Below are positions 8,775-17,328 of a DNA stretch of 64,000 nt, piece by piece. Within the stretch, counting starts at the first letter, position 1; every line of letters begins with the position of its first letter. The position numbers and the translations under genes were made by a program. The DNA is from Nisaea sp. (GTDB taxonomy: Bacteria > Pseudomonadota > Alphaproteobacteria > Thalassobaculales > Thalassobaculaceae), in assembly GCF_017640745.1 (NCBI RefSeq), contig NZ_JAEPQA010000018.1:46293-110292 (forward strand), given 5' to 3'. Under the pieces are notes generated by a model. It was not told where the DNA came from, made no database searches, and saw nothing but the letters and a program-made list of their open reading frames with translations.

Positions 8775-9368
8775 CTAGTCGAACAGGCCCTTGCGCTTGC
8801 GCTCGATGACCGGCGTCTCGCCCGTGGTCGGCGCGTTGCCGAGCGCCGCGTTTTCCTGCAGGCGCTTCTTTTCCGCCTCGGCATCGACGACGACGCCGCG
8901 CGGCGCCTTTTCGCGCCAGAACAGCAGATTGTCGATCAGGTATTCCTCTTCGTAGACGAAGCTCTTGGTCTCCTGATTGACCGTGTTCCGGATGCCGGGC
9001 TCGGCATCGGCCGTCCTCAGCAGCTGGCGCATCTTCGACTCGCCCGGAGTCTCGCGCGAGACCGGCGTGCTCGGAGCGAACGACGGGACATTGCCGGCAG
9101 TGCCGGAAACCGTGCTCTGGTTTCCGGAGCCGAGGACCAGCCGTTCGGCGGCTTTGGTGACGTCGCGCTCCTGCGGGCGCGGCTCGCCTGGGGTCGGCGG
9201 CCGGAGGGCGAAGTTCGGCGGCAGGCTGAGCGGCGGACGCGCCACCACCGCGAACTCGTCGGGAGACTGTTTCTTGTTGCCGATCGCGGACTGGATGTCG
9301 CTGCAGGCCTGCAGGCCGAGCGCGCCGACGCAAAGGGTGAGTCCCAGAACCCTGCCGAGCCTCAACAT
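8775..9368 (-). CDS. DUF3035-type lipoprotein, probable BamF-like outer-membrane assembly factor
   Basis: A lipoprotein of about 197 residues: signal peptide with lipobox LQAC (Cys22) followed by a proline-rich segment SPDEFAVVARPPLSLPPNF typical of the alphaproteobacterial DUF3035 family, which has been linked to the BAM complex as BamF. I choose the ATG at 9368 because GGAGTG lies just upstream and gives a compact lipoprotein signal. A GTG at 9404 overlapping the lspA stop is also in frame. Its position immediately after lspA, the lipoprotein signal peptidase, fits an envelope role. The exact function is family inference. Confidence 0.8.
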   Translation of the reverse strand: MLRLGRVLGLTLCVGALGLQACSDIQSAIGNKKQSPDEFAVVARPPLSLPPNFALRPPTPGEPRPQERDVTKAAERLVLGSGNQSTVSGTAGNVPSFAPSTPVSRETPGESKMRQLLRTADAEPGIRNTVNQETKSFVYEEEYLIDNLLFWREKAPRGVVVDAEAEKKRLQENAALGNAPTTGETPVIERKRKGLFD

Positions 9369-9400
9369 GCCAATTTCACTCCGGTCTCTCGCTTTCCGCG

Positions 9401-9919
9401 TCACTCGCCGCTCCCCTTCGAGATATGGGCATCCGCCCCTCGCGAGTCACCCAGAAAGCTGTCAAACAGCAAAAACACCACGCCGATGGATATCGCACTA
9501 TCGGCAATATTGAAAGCGGGCCAGTGATAGCCGGCAAAGTGCCAGTCGATGAAATCCACCACGGCGTGGAAGCGGATCCGGTCGATCACGTTGCCGATCG
9601 CGCCGCCGATGATCAGCCCGAGCGAGATCCGCAGCAGCGGGCTGGTCGCCTTCGAGAGCCAGATCCCGAGACCGATCACCACCGCCACGGCGAAAGCCGA
9701 GAGATAATAGGGCGTCATCGGATGGTCGCTCGCCATCAGGCCGAAGCTGACGCCCCGGTTCCAGACAGCGACCAGATTGAAGAACGGGGTCACCTCGACC
9801 ACGCGCCCGTCCTGGAAAATGGTCGCAAGCGCCCATTGCTTGGTCGCCTGATCGGCCAGCACGACCAGCAGGGCCAGCAGCCCGCCAAGCTTCAGACTGC
9901 GTTTCGCGGCGTCCGTCAC
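9401..9919 (-). CDS. lspA: Lipoprotein signal peptidase (signal peptidase II)
   Basis: An inner-membrane aspartyl protease that removes signal peptides from prolipoproteins after lipidation. About 172 residues, with four hydrophobic segments and the conserved family motifs: ADQATK near 22-27, WNRGVSFG near 53-60, GNVIDR with Asp113 and FNIADS with Asp140, the catalytic pair. I use the GTG at 9919, 5 bases after the ileS stop; a GTG at 9964 would add a proline-rich extension overlapping ileS. It is in the ribF-ileS-lspA order common in many bacteria. Confidence 0.95.
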   Translation of the reverse strand: MTDAAKRSLKLGGLLALLVVLADQATKQWALATIFQDGRVVEVTPFFNLVAVWNRGVSFGLMASDHPMTPYYLSAFAVAVVIGLGIWLSKATSPLLRISLGLIIGGAIGNVIDRIRFHAVVDFIDWHFAGYHWPAFNIADSAISIGVVFLLFDSFLGDSRGADAHISKGSGE

Positions 9920-9923
9920 CGGT

Positions 9924-12731
9924 CTATTCGGCGGCGGTTTCGAGGGAACCGACAGCGTCGGCACAACGACCGCAGACCGGCGGCTCCGTCACTTCCGGCA
10001 GAACCTTCCAGCAGCGCTCGCACTTGCCGCCGTCGGCCAGCGCCGGAACCACGCCGACGCCCGCGACATCCTCGAGACGGAAGGCTTCGGCCGGCGCCTC
10101 TCCGACGATCAGCTCGGCATCAGAGGTGATGAAGAGTTCGGCCGCGTCGAGACCCTCGAACGCTTTGAGGGCCGCCTCGCCGACATAGACCTTCGGAGCC
10201 GCCTGCAGGGAGGAACCGATGCGCTTCTGGTTGCGCTCGATTTCGAGCGCGCCGGTGACGACCCGCCGGACATTGCGGATCTCGGCCCAGCGCGCGGCGA
10301 CCGCCTCGTTCCGCCATTCGGCCGGGGTCTCCGGGAAGGTGCGGAGATGCACCGACTCTTCCGGGCCGGTGCCGCGGGTCATCCAGGCCTCTTCCGCGGT
10401 GAAGCAGAGCACCGGGGCGAGCCAGGCGGTGAGCCGGCTGAAGATCTCGTCAAGCACGGTGCGCGCAGCACGGCGGCGGATGGAGTCCGGCCGGTCGCAA
10501 TAGAAGCTGTCCTTGCGGATATCGAAATAGAAGGCCGAGAGATCGACCGCGCAGAAATTGTGCAGCTGGGTGAAGAGCGTGTGGAAATCGAACGCGTCCA
10601 CCCGGTCGCGGATCATCGCGTCCAGTTCCCAGAGCCGGTGCAGCACCCAACGCTCCAGTTCCGGCATCTCGGCGACGGACAGCCGCTCCGCCTCGGTGAA
10701 GCCGTCGAGATTGCCGAGCAGATAGCGCAGCGTGTTGCGCAGACGGCGATACTGGTCGGCCTGGTGCTTCAGGATCTCCTTGCCGATGCGCAGATCCTCG
10801 GAATAGTCCGAGTTCACCACCCAGAGGCGCAGGATGTCGGCGCCGCTCTGGTCGATGACGTCCTGCGGCGCAGTGACGTTGCCGAGCGACTTCGACATCT
10901 TGCGGCCGTTCTCGTCGAGCACGAAGCCGTGGGTCAGCACCGCATCATAGGGCGCGCGTCCGCGGGTGCCGCAGCTCTCCAGCAGCGAGGAATGGAACCA
11001 GCCGCGATGCTGGTCCGAGCCCTCAAGATAGAGGTCGGCCGGCCATTTCAGTTCGGGACGGGCTTCGAGCACGAAGGAATGGGTCGAGCCGCTCTCGAAC
11101 CAGACCTCGACGATGTCCTTGTTCTGCTCGTAGTCGTCGGCGTTGTACTTGTTGCCGAGGAAGCGGGACGGGTCGCTGGTGAACCAGGCGTCCGAGCCTT
11201 CCTCCTCGAAGATGGCGCCGATCCGGTCGATGACCTCCTGGTCGCGCAGCATCTCGCCGGTCTTCTTCTCGACGAAGACCGGGATCGGCACGCCCCAGGC
11301 ACGCTGGCGGCTGATGCACCAGTCCGGCCGCTGCTCGATCATGGCGCGGAGCCGCGTCTGGCCGGCCTGCGGCACGAAGCGGGTCTCGTCGATCGCCTTC
11401 AGCGCGTTCAGCCGGAGATCGTTCGTCTCCATGGAGATGAACCATTGCGGCGTGTTGCGGAAGATCAGCGGCGCCTTGGAGCGCCAGGAATGCGGATAGG
11501 AGTGGGTGATGCTGCCGCGCGCCAGAAGACCGCCCGCATCGCGGATGATGGCGGAGATCTTCAGATTGTCTTCCAGCACATGCATGCCGGCGAAGAGCGG
11601 GACGTGATCGTAGAAATAACCGTCGTCGCCCACGGTCTGCGGGATCTCGAGGCCGTTCGCCTGGCCGAGCACGAAGTCGTCCGCGCCATGGCCCGGCGCG
11701 ATATGGACGAAGCCGGTACCTGCGTCGGTGGTGACGAAATCGCCGAGCAGCAGCGGAACGTCGTAATCGTAGCCCTGGCCGCGCAGCGGATGGGCGAGGA
11801 TCGAGCCGGCGATCTCGGCGCCGGTGACGCGCGCCAGTTCCGCGACCTCCTCGATCTTGCCCGCCTGCTTGACGGAATCGAGCAGATCGGCGGCGACGAC
11901 CAGCTTCTCGCCGACCTCGGCGAGGCTGCCTTCGGCGACCGCCTTCACCTCAACGACGACATAGACGAACTCCTCGCCGCCCGCGACCGCGCGGTTGCCC
12001 GCCATGGTCCAGGGGGTGGTCGTCCAGATCACCACGGATGCGCCTTCGAGGGCCGGATGCTTCGGCTTCACCACCTTGAAGCGGACATGGATCGTGGTCG
12101 ACTTGTGGTCGTGATACTCGACCTCGGCATCGGCCAGCGCGGTCTTCTCGACCACCGACCACATGACCGGCTTGGCCCCCTTGTAGAGGCCGCCATTCAT
12201 CACGAACTTGCCGATCTCGCGGGCGATCTGCGCCTCGGCCGGGAAGGTCATGGTGAGATAGGGGTCTTCCCAGTTGCCGCCGACCCCGAGGCGCTTGAAC
12301 TCCTCGGTCTGCACATCGACCCATTTCTGGGCGAACTCGCGGCATTCGCGGCGGAACTCGACGACCGGGACATTGTCCTTGTCGAGACCCTTCTCGCGAT
12401 ACTGTTCCTCGATCTTCCACTCGATCGGCAGGCCGTGGCAGTCCCAGCCGGGGACGTAGTTCGCGTCCTTGCCGAGCATCTGCTGCGAGCGGTTGATCAC
12501 GTCCTTCAACACCTTGTTGAGCGCGTGACCCATATGCAGGTGGCCGTTGGCGTAGGGCGGGCCGTCATGGAGGATGAACTTCTCGGCGCCGGAGCGGCTC
12601 TCGCGCAGCTTCTTCTGCAGGCCGATCTTCTCCCAATGCGCCAGAATTTCGGGCTCGCGGGTCGGCAGGTTGCCGCGCATCGGGAAGTCGGTCTTCGGCA
12701 GAAAGACGGTCGTCTTGTAGTCCACGCTCAT
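9924..12731 (-). CDS. ileS: Isoleucyl-tRNA synthetase
   Basis: A class I aminoacyl-tRNA synthetase that charges tRNA-Ile, about 935 residues. It contains PPYANGHLHMGHALNK with the HIGH-like HMGH near residue 69, the CP1 editing domain with TWTTTPWTMAGN-like residues (WTTTPWT), KMSKS in GRKMSKSLGN, and a C-terminal zinc finger with paired Cys motifs CERC and CGRC. The ATG at 12731 (MSVDYKTT) is preceded by AGAGAG and is preferred over a GTG 36 bases upstream. It follows ribF and precedes lspA on the same strand. Confidence 0.97.
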   Translation of the reverse strand: MSVDYKTTVFLPKTDFPMRGNLPTREPEILAHWEKIGLQKKLRESRSGAEKFILHDGPPYANGHLHMGHALNKVLKDVINRSQQMLGKDANYVPGWDCHGLPIEWKIEEQYREKGLDKDNVPVVEFRRECREFAQKWVDVQTEEFKRLGVGGNWEDPYLTMTFPAEAQIAREIGKFVMNGGLYKGAKPVMWSVVEKTALADAEVEYHDHKSTTIHVRFKVVKPKHPALEGASVVIWTTTPWTMAGNRAVAGGEEFVYVVVEVKAVAEGSLAEVGEKLVVAADLLDSVKQAGKIEEVAELARVTGAEIAGSILAHPLRGQGYDYDVPLLLGDFVTTDAGTGFVHIAPGHGADDFVLGQANGLEIPQTVGDDGYFYDHVPLFAGMHVLEDNLKISAIIRDAGGLLARGSITHSYPHSWRSKAPLIFRNTPQWFISMETNDLRLNALKAIDETRFVPQAGQTRLRAMIEQRPDWCISRQRAWGVPIPVFVEKKTGEMLRDQEVIDRIGAIFEEEGSDAWFTSDPSRFLGNKYNADDYEQNKDIVEVWFESGSTHSFVLEARPELKWPADLYLEGSDQHRGWFHSSLLESCGTRGRAPYDAVLTHGFVLDENGRKMSKSLGNVTAPQDVIDQSGADILRLWVVNSDYSEDLRIGKEILKHQADQYRRLRNTLRYLLGNLDGFTEAERLSVAEMPELERWVLHRLWELDAMIRDRVDAFDFHTLFTQLHNFCAVDLSAFYFDIRKDSFYCDRPDSIRRRAARTVLDEIFSRLTAWLAPVLCFTAEEAWMTRGTGPEESVHLRTFPETPAEWRNEAVAARWAEIRNVRRVVTGALEIERNQKRIGSSLQAAPKVYVGEAALKAFEGLDAAELFITSDAELIVGEAPAEAFRLEDVAGVGVVPALADGGKCERCWKVLPEVTEPPVCGRCADAVGSLETAAE

Positions 12732-12771
12732 CGGTTTTCTCTCTGGGCGGACCGTCCCGGCCCGCACCCTC

Positions 12772-13704
12772 TTATCCGGACAGTTTCTCCCGCGCGACCT
12801 CCGCGTCGCGCGCGATTTGCGCCTTCAGTTCGTCGAGGCCGCTAAATTTCATTTCCGGGCGGATAAAGTCAATGAATTGCACGCGGAGTTTGCGCCCGTA
12901 AAGATCGGGCGCGACGTCGAACAGATTGACCTCAAGCAGTGGCCCCCGGTCATTCACCGTCGGACGACGCCCGAAATTCGCGACGCCATTCCACCAGTCC
13001 CCGCCCCGGACGTCCCGCGCCCGCACCGCATAGACGCCGTGCGCCGGATGCAGAATATCGGCGAGTTGCAGGTTGGCGGTCGGGAACCCGATCGTCCGTC
13101 CGCGCTGGTCGCCCTTGATCACTTCGGCCTCGACCTCCCAGGGACGGCCGAGCAGCGTCGCCGCGCCGCGTGGATCACCTTCCTTCAGGCACTGGCGCAC
13201 GCGGCTCGAGGAATAGACCGCGCCATCCTCTTCCGTCACCGCATCCACCACCGAAACGCCGAAGCCGAGCCGGATGCCGAATTCCTGCAGCATCTCGGGC
13301 GTGCCGCGGCGGCGATGGCCAAAGAAAAAGTCGTGGCCGATAATGACATGCCGGAGCCCGAGGCCGCGATGCAGCACCTGCGTGATGAAATCTTCCGCCG
13401 AGAGGTGCGAGAAAGCCTCGTCAAAGCCAAGCTCGAACAGGAGATTGACGCCAAGCGCGGCGATCGCTTCGGCGCGCAGCGCGGCACTCGTCAGCCGGAA
13501 AGCCTGCGCGTCCGGCTGGAACAGCATGCGCGGATGAGGCTCGAAGGTGAGCACGGCCGCCGGCACGCCGGCGAGATGCGCCGCGCGCTGGGCCTGCCCG
13601 ATCACCGCCTTGTGGCCGAGATGGACCCCGTCGAAATTTCCGACAGCGGCGATCGCGCCGCGATCGTCCGAGGTGACGTCCCCGAGACTCCGAATTATCC
13701 GCAT
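12772..13704 (-). CDS. ribF: Bifunctional riboflavin kinase/FAD synthetase
   Basis: It makes FMN and then FAD from riboflavin. The 310-residue protein has the N-terminal adenylyltransferase domain with AVGNFDGVHLGH (about residues 20-31), TFEPHPR near 53-59 and a FFFGHRRRG loop near 125, followed by a C-terminal flavokinase domain with GRTIGFPTANL and the NFGRRPTV motif. It lies 40 bases upstream of ileS in a conserved cluster. No FMN riboswitch-like structure was recognised upstream. Confidence 0.96.
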   Translation of the reverse strand: MRIIRSLGDVTSDDRGAIAAVGNFDGVHLGHKAVIGQAQRAAHLAGVPAAVLTFEPHPRMLFQPDAQAFRLTSAALRAEAIAALGVNLLFELGFDEAFSHLSAEDFITQVLHRGLGLRHVIIGHDFFFGHRRRGTPEMLQEFGIRLGFGVSVVDAVTEEDGAVYSSSRVRQCLKEGDPRGAATLLGRPWEVEAEVIKGDQRGRTIGFPTANLQLADILHPAHGVYAVRARDVRGGDWWNGVANFGRRPTVNDRGPLLEVNLFDVAPDLYGRKLRVQFIDFIRPEMKFSGLDELKAQIARDAEVAREKLSG

Positions 13705-13716
13705 GTTCCAGCCATC

Positions 13717-14193
13717 CTATCGCGGACGGCTGGGTACCATGATCAGTGCGTCGCCGTCGATCACCAACTGCTCGTTGACGTAGCAGCGCGTGGCGAACAG
13801 GACGCGGCTTTTCTCTTCATGGATCTCGAGCACCTCGATCTCCGCCTTGACCTCGTCCTCGTAGCGGACCGGAGCGACGAATTTCAGGTTCTGCTTCAGG
13901 TAGACGCTGCCCTGTCCCGGCATGACCGTTCCGAACAGTGTCGAGAAAAAGCCGGCGGAAAGCATCCCGTGCACGATGCGCTCGCGGAAGATCGTCCCGC
14001 GCGCGTAATCCTCGTCGAAATGGATCGGGTTGCGGTCTCCGGAGACGCTGGCGAATTGTTCGACCATGGCTCCCGTAACCTTCCGGCTGAATTCGGCGCG
14101 CATTCCCGGAGCAAGGTCCTCGAGAAAATAGCGGCCGATCTTCTCCGGTGCGTGGGACACGACCGGCGACATCATGGCTCCGTCGGGGGACAT
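13717..14193 (-). CDS. MaoC-family (R)-specific enoyl-CoA hydratase
   Basis: A 158-residue hot-dog-fold protein with the hydratase-2 motif DRNPIHFD at 53-60, giving the catalytic Asp53 and His58 pair, and a following GTIFRERIVHGML segment. This size and motif match PhaJ-like single-domain hydratases, which supply (R)-3-hydroxyacyl-CoA, for example to polyhydroxyalkanoate synthesis. Other MaoC substrates are possible. The start ATG has GGAG six bases upstream; in-frame ATGs at residues 7 and 8 are alternatives. It shares its upstream region, which contains a palindromic TGC-rich site, with a divergent hydratase gene. Confidence 0.85.
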   Translation of the reverse strand: MSPDGAMMSPVVSHAPEKIGRYFLEDLAPGMRAEFSRKVTGAMVEQFASVSGDRNPIHFDEDYARGTIFRERIVHGMLSAGFFSTLFGTVMPGQGSVYLKQNLKFVAPVRYEDEVKAEIEVLEIHEEKSRVLFATRCYVNEQLVIDGDALIMVPSRPR

Positions 14194-14211
14194 CCTGACT
14201 CCGTCAATTTA

Positions 14212-14227
14212 TTGTGCAGTGCAGCAA
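14212..14227. promoter_or_regulatory. TGC-rich near-palindrome in a divergent promoter region (possible PhaR-like site)
   Basis: The 16 bases TTGTGCAGTGCAGCAA centre on the perfect palindrome TGCA-G-TGCA with TTG and CAA flanks. On the other strand it contains CTGC-N3-GCAC, one base from the CTGC-N3/4-GCAG pattern I recall for PhaR, the polyhydroxyalkanoate-responsive repressor of alphaproteobacteria. It lies between a MaoC hydratase (minus) and a 2-keto-4-pentenoate hydratase family gene (plus). The binding protein is inference. Confidence 0.35.
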
Positions 14228-14268
14228 AACAAATATAGCCGTGGAGCCGAAAGCGCTCAACTGCTTAG

Positions 14269-15081
14269 ATGGAAAAAACGACGGAATTTCACGAGGAAAT
14301 GCATCAAATGAAAGACTCGGCGCGCCTGACGGAGCTGATTCTCGCGGCCAGACTTGACGGGAAGATGCCTGCCCCGACCCGGGACTGGTACGGCAACACC
14401 GATATCGAGGACGCTTACAGAATTCAGGAAACGGTTCTGAAGGAGATGCTCCGCCGGCGCGGCGGAAAGATCATCGGGCACAAGGTCGGCTGCACCAATC
14501 AGGGCGCACGGGATCTGCTCCAGCTCGACGGGCCGTTCCACGGCGCGCTTCTCTCCGGGACCGCCACCGAAAGTCCAGCCCGCATCTCCAAGGACGATTA
14601 TCCATTCATCATCCTGGAGCCGGAGTTCGCCCTCAGGATCGGCACCGCCTTACGTCCCGGCGACCGGACGCACACGGCGGAGAGCGTCGCAGCGTCGGTC
14701 GATGCGATCGTGCCGGCCATCGAAATCGTCTCGTCCTGCCACGACGAATGGACCGAGGCCGGCCCCGCCCTGCTGATCGCCGACAACGGATCCTCCTACG
14801 GCTGGGTCCGCGGCGAGCCCGTGACCGACTGGGATCCCGAGATGCTGATGAGCGCCACGGTATCGCTCTCGGTCGGTAAGCATCACGTCGCTTCGGGCAA
14901 CGCCGCCAATGTCGATGGCGGACCGCTCGGGGTCCTCGCCTGGGTGGCCAACAGACTCCCGCTGGAGCCGGGCGCCTATGTCAGCACGGGTACGGCGACC
15001 AGTGTTCATTTCGCCGAACGCGGAGACATGGTGGTCGCGCATTTCGGCCCGTTCGGCGAGGTCGAGGTGGAGATCGCCTGA
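14269..15081 (+). CDS. 2-keto-4-pentenoate hydratase / fumarylacetoacetate-hydrolase-family protein
   Basis: The 270-residue protein has the MhpD-like layout: YRIQETVLKEM, GHKVGCTNQ, a metal-binding LEPEFAL near residue 105 and a second acidic cluster AIEIVSSCHDEW near 144-155, then NAANVDGGPLGVLAWVANRL. Related enzymes hydrate 2-hydroxypenta-2,4-dienoate or decarboxylate oxaloacetate-like acids in meta-cleavage pathways. No ring-cleavage genes are adjacent, so the substrate is open. The first ATG lacks a ribosome site; an in-frame ATG at 14308, preceded by GAGGAA, could be the true start. Confidence 0.82.
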   Translation: MEKTTEFHEEMHQMKDSARLTELILAARLDGKMPAPTRDWYGNTDIEDAYRIQETVLKEMLRRRGGKIIGHKVGCTNQGARDLLQLDGPFHGALLSGTATESPARISKDDYPFIILEPEFALRIGTALRPGDRTHTAESVAASVDAIVPAIEIVSSCHDEWTEAGPALLIADNGSSYGWVRGEPVTDWDPEMLMSATVSLSVGKHHVASGNAANVDGGPLGVLAWVANRLPLEPGAYVSTGTATSVHFAERGDMVVAHFGPFGEVEVEIA

Positions 15082-15091
15082 GAACGCGGGA

Positions 15092-15646
15092 TCAGTCCCC
15101 GTTGAATGGCAGGAGCTGCTCCGGTGGAAAGGAGAGCGCCACGCCCTGCACGCTGCAGGACAGGATGACATTCGCTTCCTTGCCGTGGCCCGGGCAGGGA
15201 AGCTTGACCACGGTCCATTCCGATACGCGCCCGTAACTCGTGACCATGCCGGCGTTCGTGCCGATCGCGGGCAGGGCGAGAATGTTCCGGTAGAATGGGA
15301 TGAGATCGTGTTCGGCGATTGCCGGCGACTGGCTCAGCGGCTGGTTCGTCTCGTCGATCCCGAGCCGGTCCACAAGCTCGGTGCCCCAGAGCCGGCAGCG
15401 CATGTCGAACGGCACTTCGGATATCTGCTCGTCGACATGGATCCAGCCGTACCAGCCCCGGAAGTCGTAGAAATCGAAGGCCGACCAGGACGGCAGTTCC
15501 GTTCCCTGCCATTTGCTCCGCCAGATCTCGACGAAGGCGCCAAGCGGGCCGAACCGTTCGCTCGGCGCGTCGAGCGGATGCAGGCCGAATTGCCGGCCTG
15601 CGCCCGACTGCGGCAGGACGAACGGTTTCCAGGGTTTCGCGTTCAA
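15092..15646 (-). CDS. PAS_5-type single-domain PAS protein
   Basis: A 184-residue protein of the PAS_5 group (PF07310 type), common and multicopy in Rhodospirillales-like genomes. Recognisable are an N-terminal helix, the WYGWIHVDEQISEVPFD-like core and an MRCRLWGTELVDRLG strand-helix element, followed by a beta-rich C-terminal half. No output domain (kinase, cyclase, HTH) is attached, so the signal and partner are unknown. It is convergent with the hydratase gene (10-base gap). A paralogue is encoded at 24983-25510. Confidence 0.75.
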   Translation of the reverse strand: MNAKPWKPFVLPQSGAGRQFGLHPLDAPSERFGPLGAFVEIWRSKWQGTELPSWSAFDFYDFRGWYGWIHVDEQISEVPFDMRCRLWGTELVDRLGIDETNQPLSQSPAIAEHDLIPFYRNILALPAIGTNAGMVTSYGRVSEWTVVKLPCPGHGKEANVILSCSVQGVALSFPPEQLLPFNGD

Positions 15647-15708
15647 GGCGGCTCCGATCTTGGTGGACTGAGTCTATCTCAGGCGCAGCCTTTTTGCGAA
15701 AACAGTAA

Positions 15709-17121
15709 TCAAACAGGGTCGATCGGCACCGCCGCCGCATGACCGATCTCCGCTTCGAGCAGGGCCGCGGCGGAGAGCAGGCCCGCTTCGTCGCGCGGTC
15801 CTCCGACGACCTGCAGGCCGACCGGAAGCCCTTCGGCGGTGAAGCCTGCCGGAATGGACAATGCGGGGAAGGTCGTCAGGGTGATCGCATAGGCCATGGT
15901 CAGCCACTCGACGTAATTGTCGAAGGTGTGGCCGTCGCAGACCTCGACATAACGCTGCTCGACCGGATAGGGGCCGACGCAGGTCGCGGGCGAGAGCAGG
16001 AGATCGTAGGTTTCGAAGAAATCGACCGCGCGCTGGATATAGGCGCCGCGTGCGAGCTGGACCCGGGTGAAGTCCTCGAGGCTGTATTCCAGCGCCTTCT
16101 CGATGTTCCAGACCACTTCCGGCTTCATCTTGTCGCGATGCGCGTCCAGAAGCTTTTTCTTGGTCATGTAGAACCCTTCGGCGCGCAGGGCCTGGAAGAT
16201 CTCCTGCACATCGTGGAAGTCCGGATGCGCCTCCTCGACCTTGACGCCGAGCGCTTCGAATTTGAGCGCGGCGGCCTCGCAGATCTTCGCCACTTCCGGG
16301 TCGACCGGCGTGCAGCCGAGATCCCGCGAGAAGGCGACCCGCTTCGGCAGCCGCTGCGCGTTAACGGCATCGACAAAGCTTTCGGCCGGACGGGCGAGCG
16401 AGATCGGGTCGCGCGGATGTTCGCCGGACATGGCGTCGAGCATCAGCGCGACGTCGGCGACGTTGCGGGCCATCGGGCCGGCGACCGGGAGATTCGCGAA
16501 CGGCGTGGCGGACGGTCCGCGCGCGACCCGGCCCGGGCTCGGACGGAGGCCGACAATGGAGCAGAAGCTCGCGGGATTGCGCAGCGAGCCGCCGGTATCG
16601 GAGCCCTGCGCGAGCCAGGCGGTCCCGGAGGCCAGCGCGGCGGCCGAGCCGCCGGACGATCCGGCGACACTGCGCTTCTGGTTCCAGGGATTGAGCGTGG
16701 TCCCGAGAACTTCATTGAAGGTATTGCCGCCGGCGCCGAATTCCGGCGTGTTCGCCTTGGCGTAGACCACCCCGCCGTTCTTCTCCAGCGTCTCGACGAC
16801 GATGTCGGACTTCGTCGGAATATGGTCGGCGAAGATCGGCGAGCCGAAGGTGGTCCGCACCCCTTTCACTTCTTCCAGGTCCTTGATCGCGACCGGGATG
16901 CCGAGCAGTTCCCCGCGATCCGCGACGGGCTTTTCCATCAGCGCTTTGGCGTGGTCGCGCGCGCGCTCGAAGCACAGCGTCGGCAGCGCGTTGATTCTCG
17001 GCTCGACCGCGGAGATCCGCGCCTCCAACGCGTCCAGCAGGTCGAGCGGAGTGACCTCGCCCCTGGCCAGCAGATTGCGGATTTCGGTCGCGGTTTTCCA
17101 GATCAGGGAACTATCGGTCAT
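15709..17121 (-). CDS. Amidase-signature-family hydrolase
   Basis: About 470 residues, with the amidase Ser-cisSer-Lys triad in place: Lys in PVAIKDL (around residue 75), the GSSGGSAAALA nucleophile region near 150-160 with SDTGGSLRNPA following. This family hydrolyses carboxylic amides, and includes GatA, but no gatB or gatC is adjacent, so a catabolic amidase is more likely. The ATG at 17121 has GGAG seven bases upstream and is preferred over one nine codons earlier. It faces the Ldh-family gene divergently. Confidence 0.88.
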   Translation of the reverse strand: MTDSSLIWKTATEIRNLLARGEVTPLDLLDALEARISAVEPRINALPTLCFERARDHAKALMEKPVADRGELLGIPVAIKDLEEVKGVRTTFGSPIFADHIPTKSDIVVETLEKNGGVVYAKANTPEFGAGGNTFNEVLGTTLNPWNQKRSVAGSSGGSAAALASGTAWLAQGSDTGGSLRNPASFCSIVGLRPSPGRVARGPSATPFANLPVAGPMARNVADVALMLDAMSGEHPRDPISLARPAESFVDAVNAQRLPKRVAFSRDLGCTPVDPEVAKICEAAALKFEALGVKVEEAHPDFHDVQEIFQALRAEGFYMTKKKLLDAHRDKMKPEVVWNIEKALEYSLEDFTRVQLARGAYIQRAVDFFETYDLLLSPATCVGPYPVEQRYVEVCDGHTFDNYVEWLTMAYAITLTTFPALSIPAGFTAEGLPVGLQVVGGPRDEAGLLSAAALLEAEIGHAAAVPIDPV

Positions 17122-17328
17122 TGGGTACTCCGGGCGCATTGCACGCATGTGACTCGTAAGGCAGGGAGGCGCAGCTTATAGCAATGTCCCGCGCCTGCAA
17201 TTGTACTCCGCGTGGATGGTCTCGTGCCCGCCGGGCGAAGGCGGGCGCGTTGACACCGCACATCGCATCGTCGCAAGGTCTGACCTCCTCCAGACCACCC
17301 GAGACCCGATCCTCCCGGAGACCGAGAT

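Noticed and set aside
10347..12845. 832-codon plus-strand frame opposite ileS
   Set aside because: It is antisense to a complete isoleucyl-tRNA synthetase with HMGH and KMSKS motifs, and its translation has no domain pattern.
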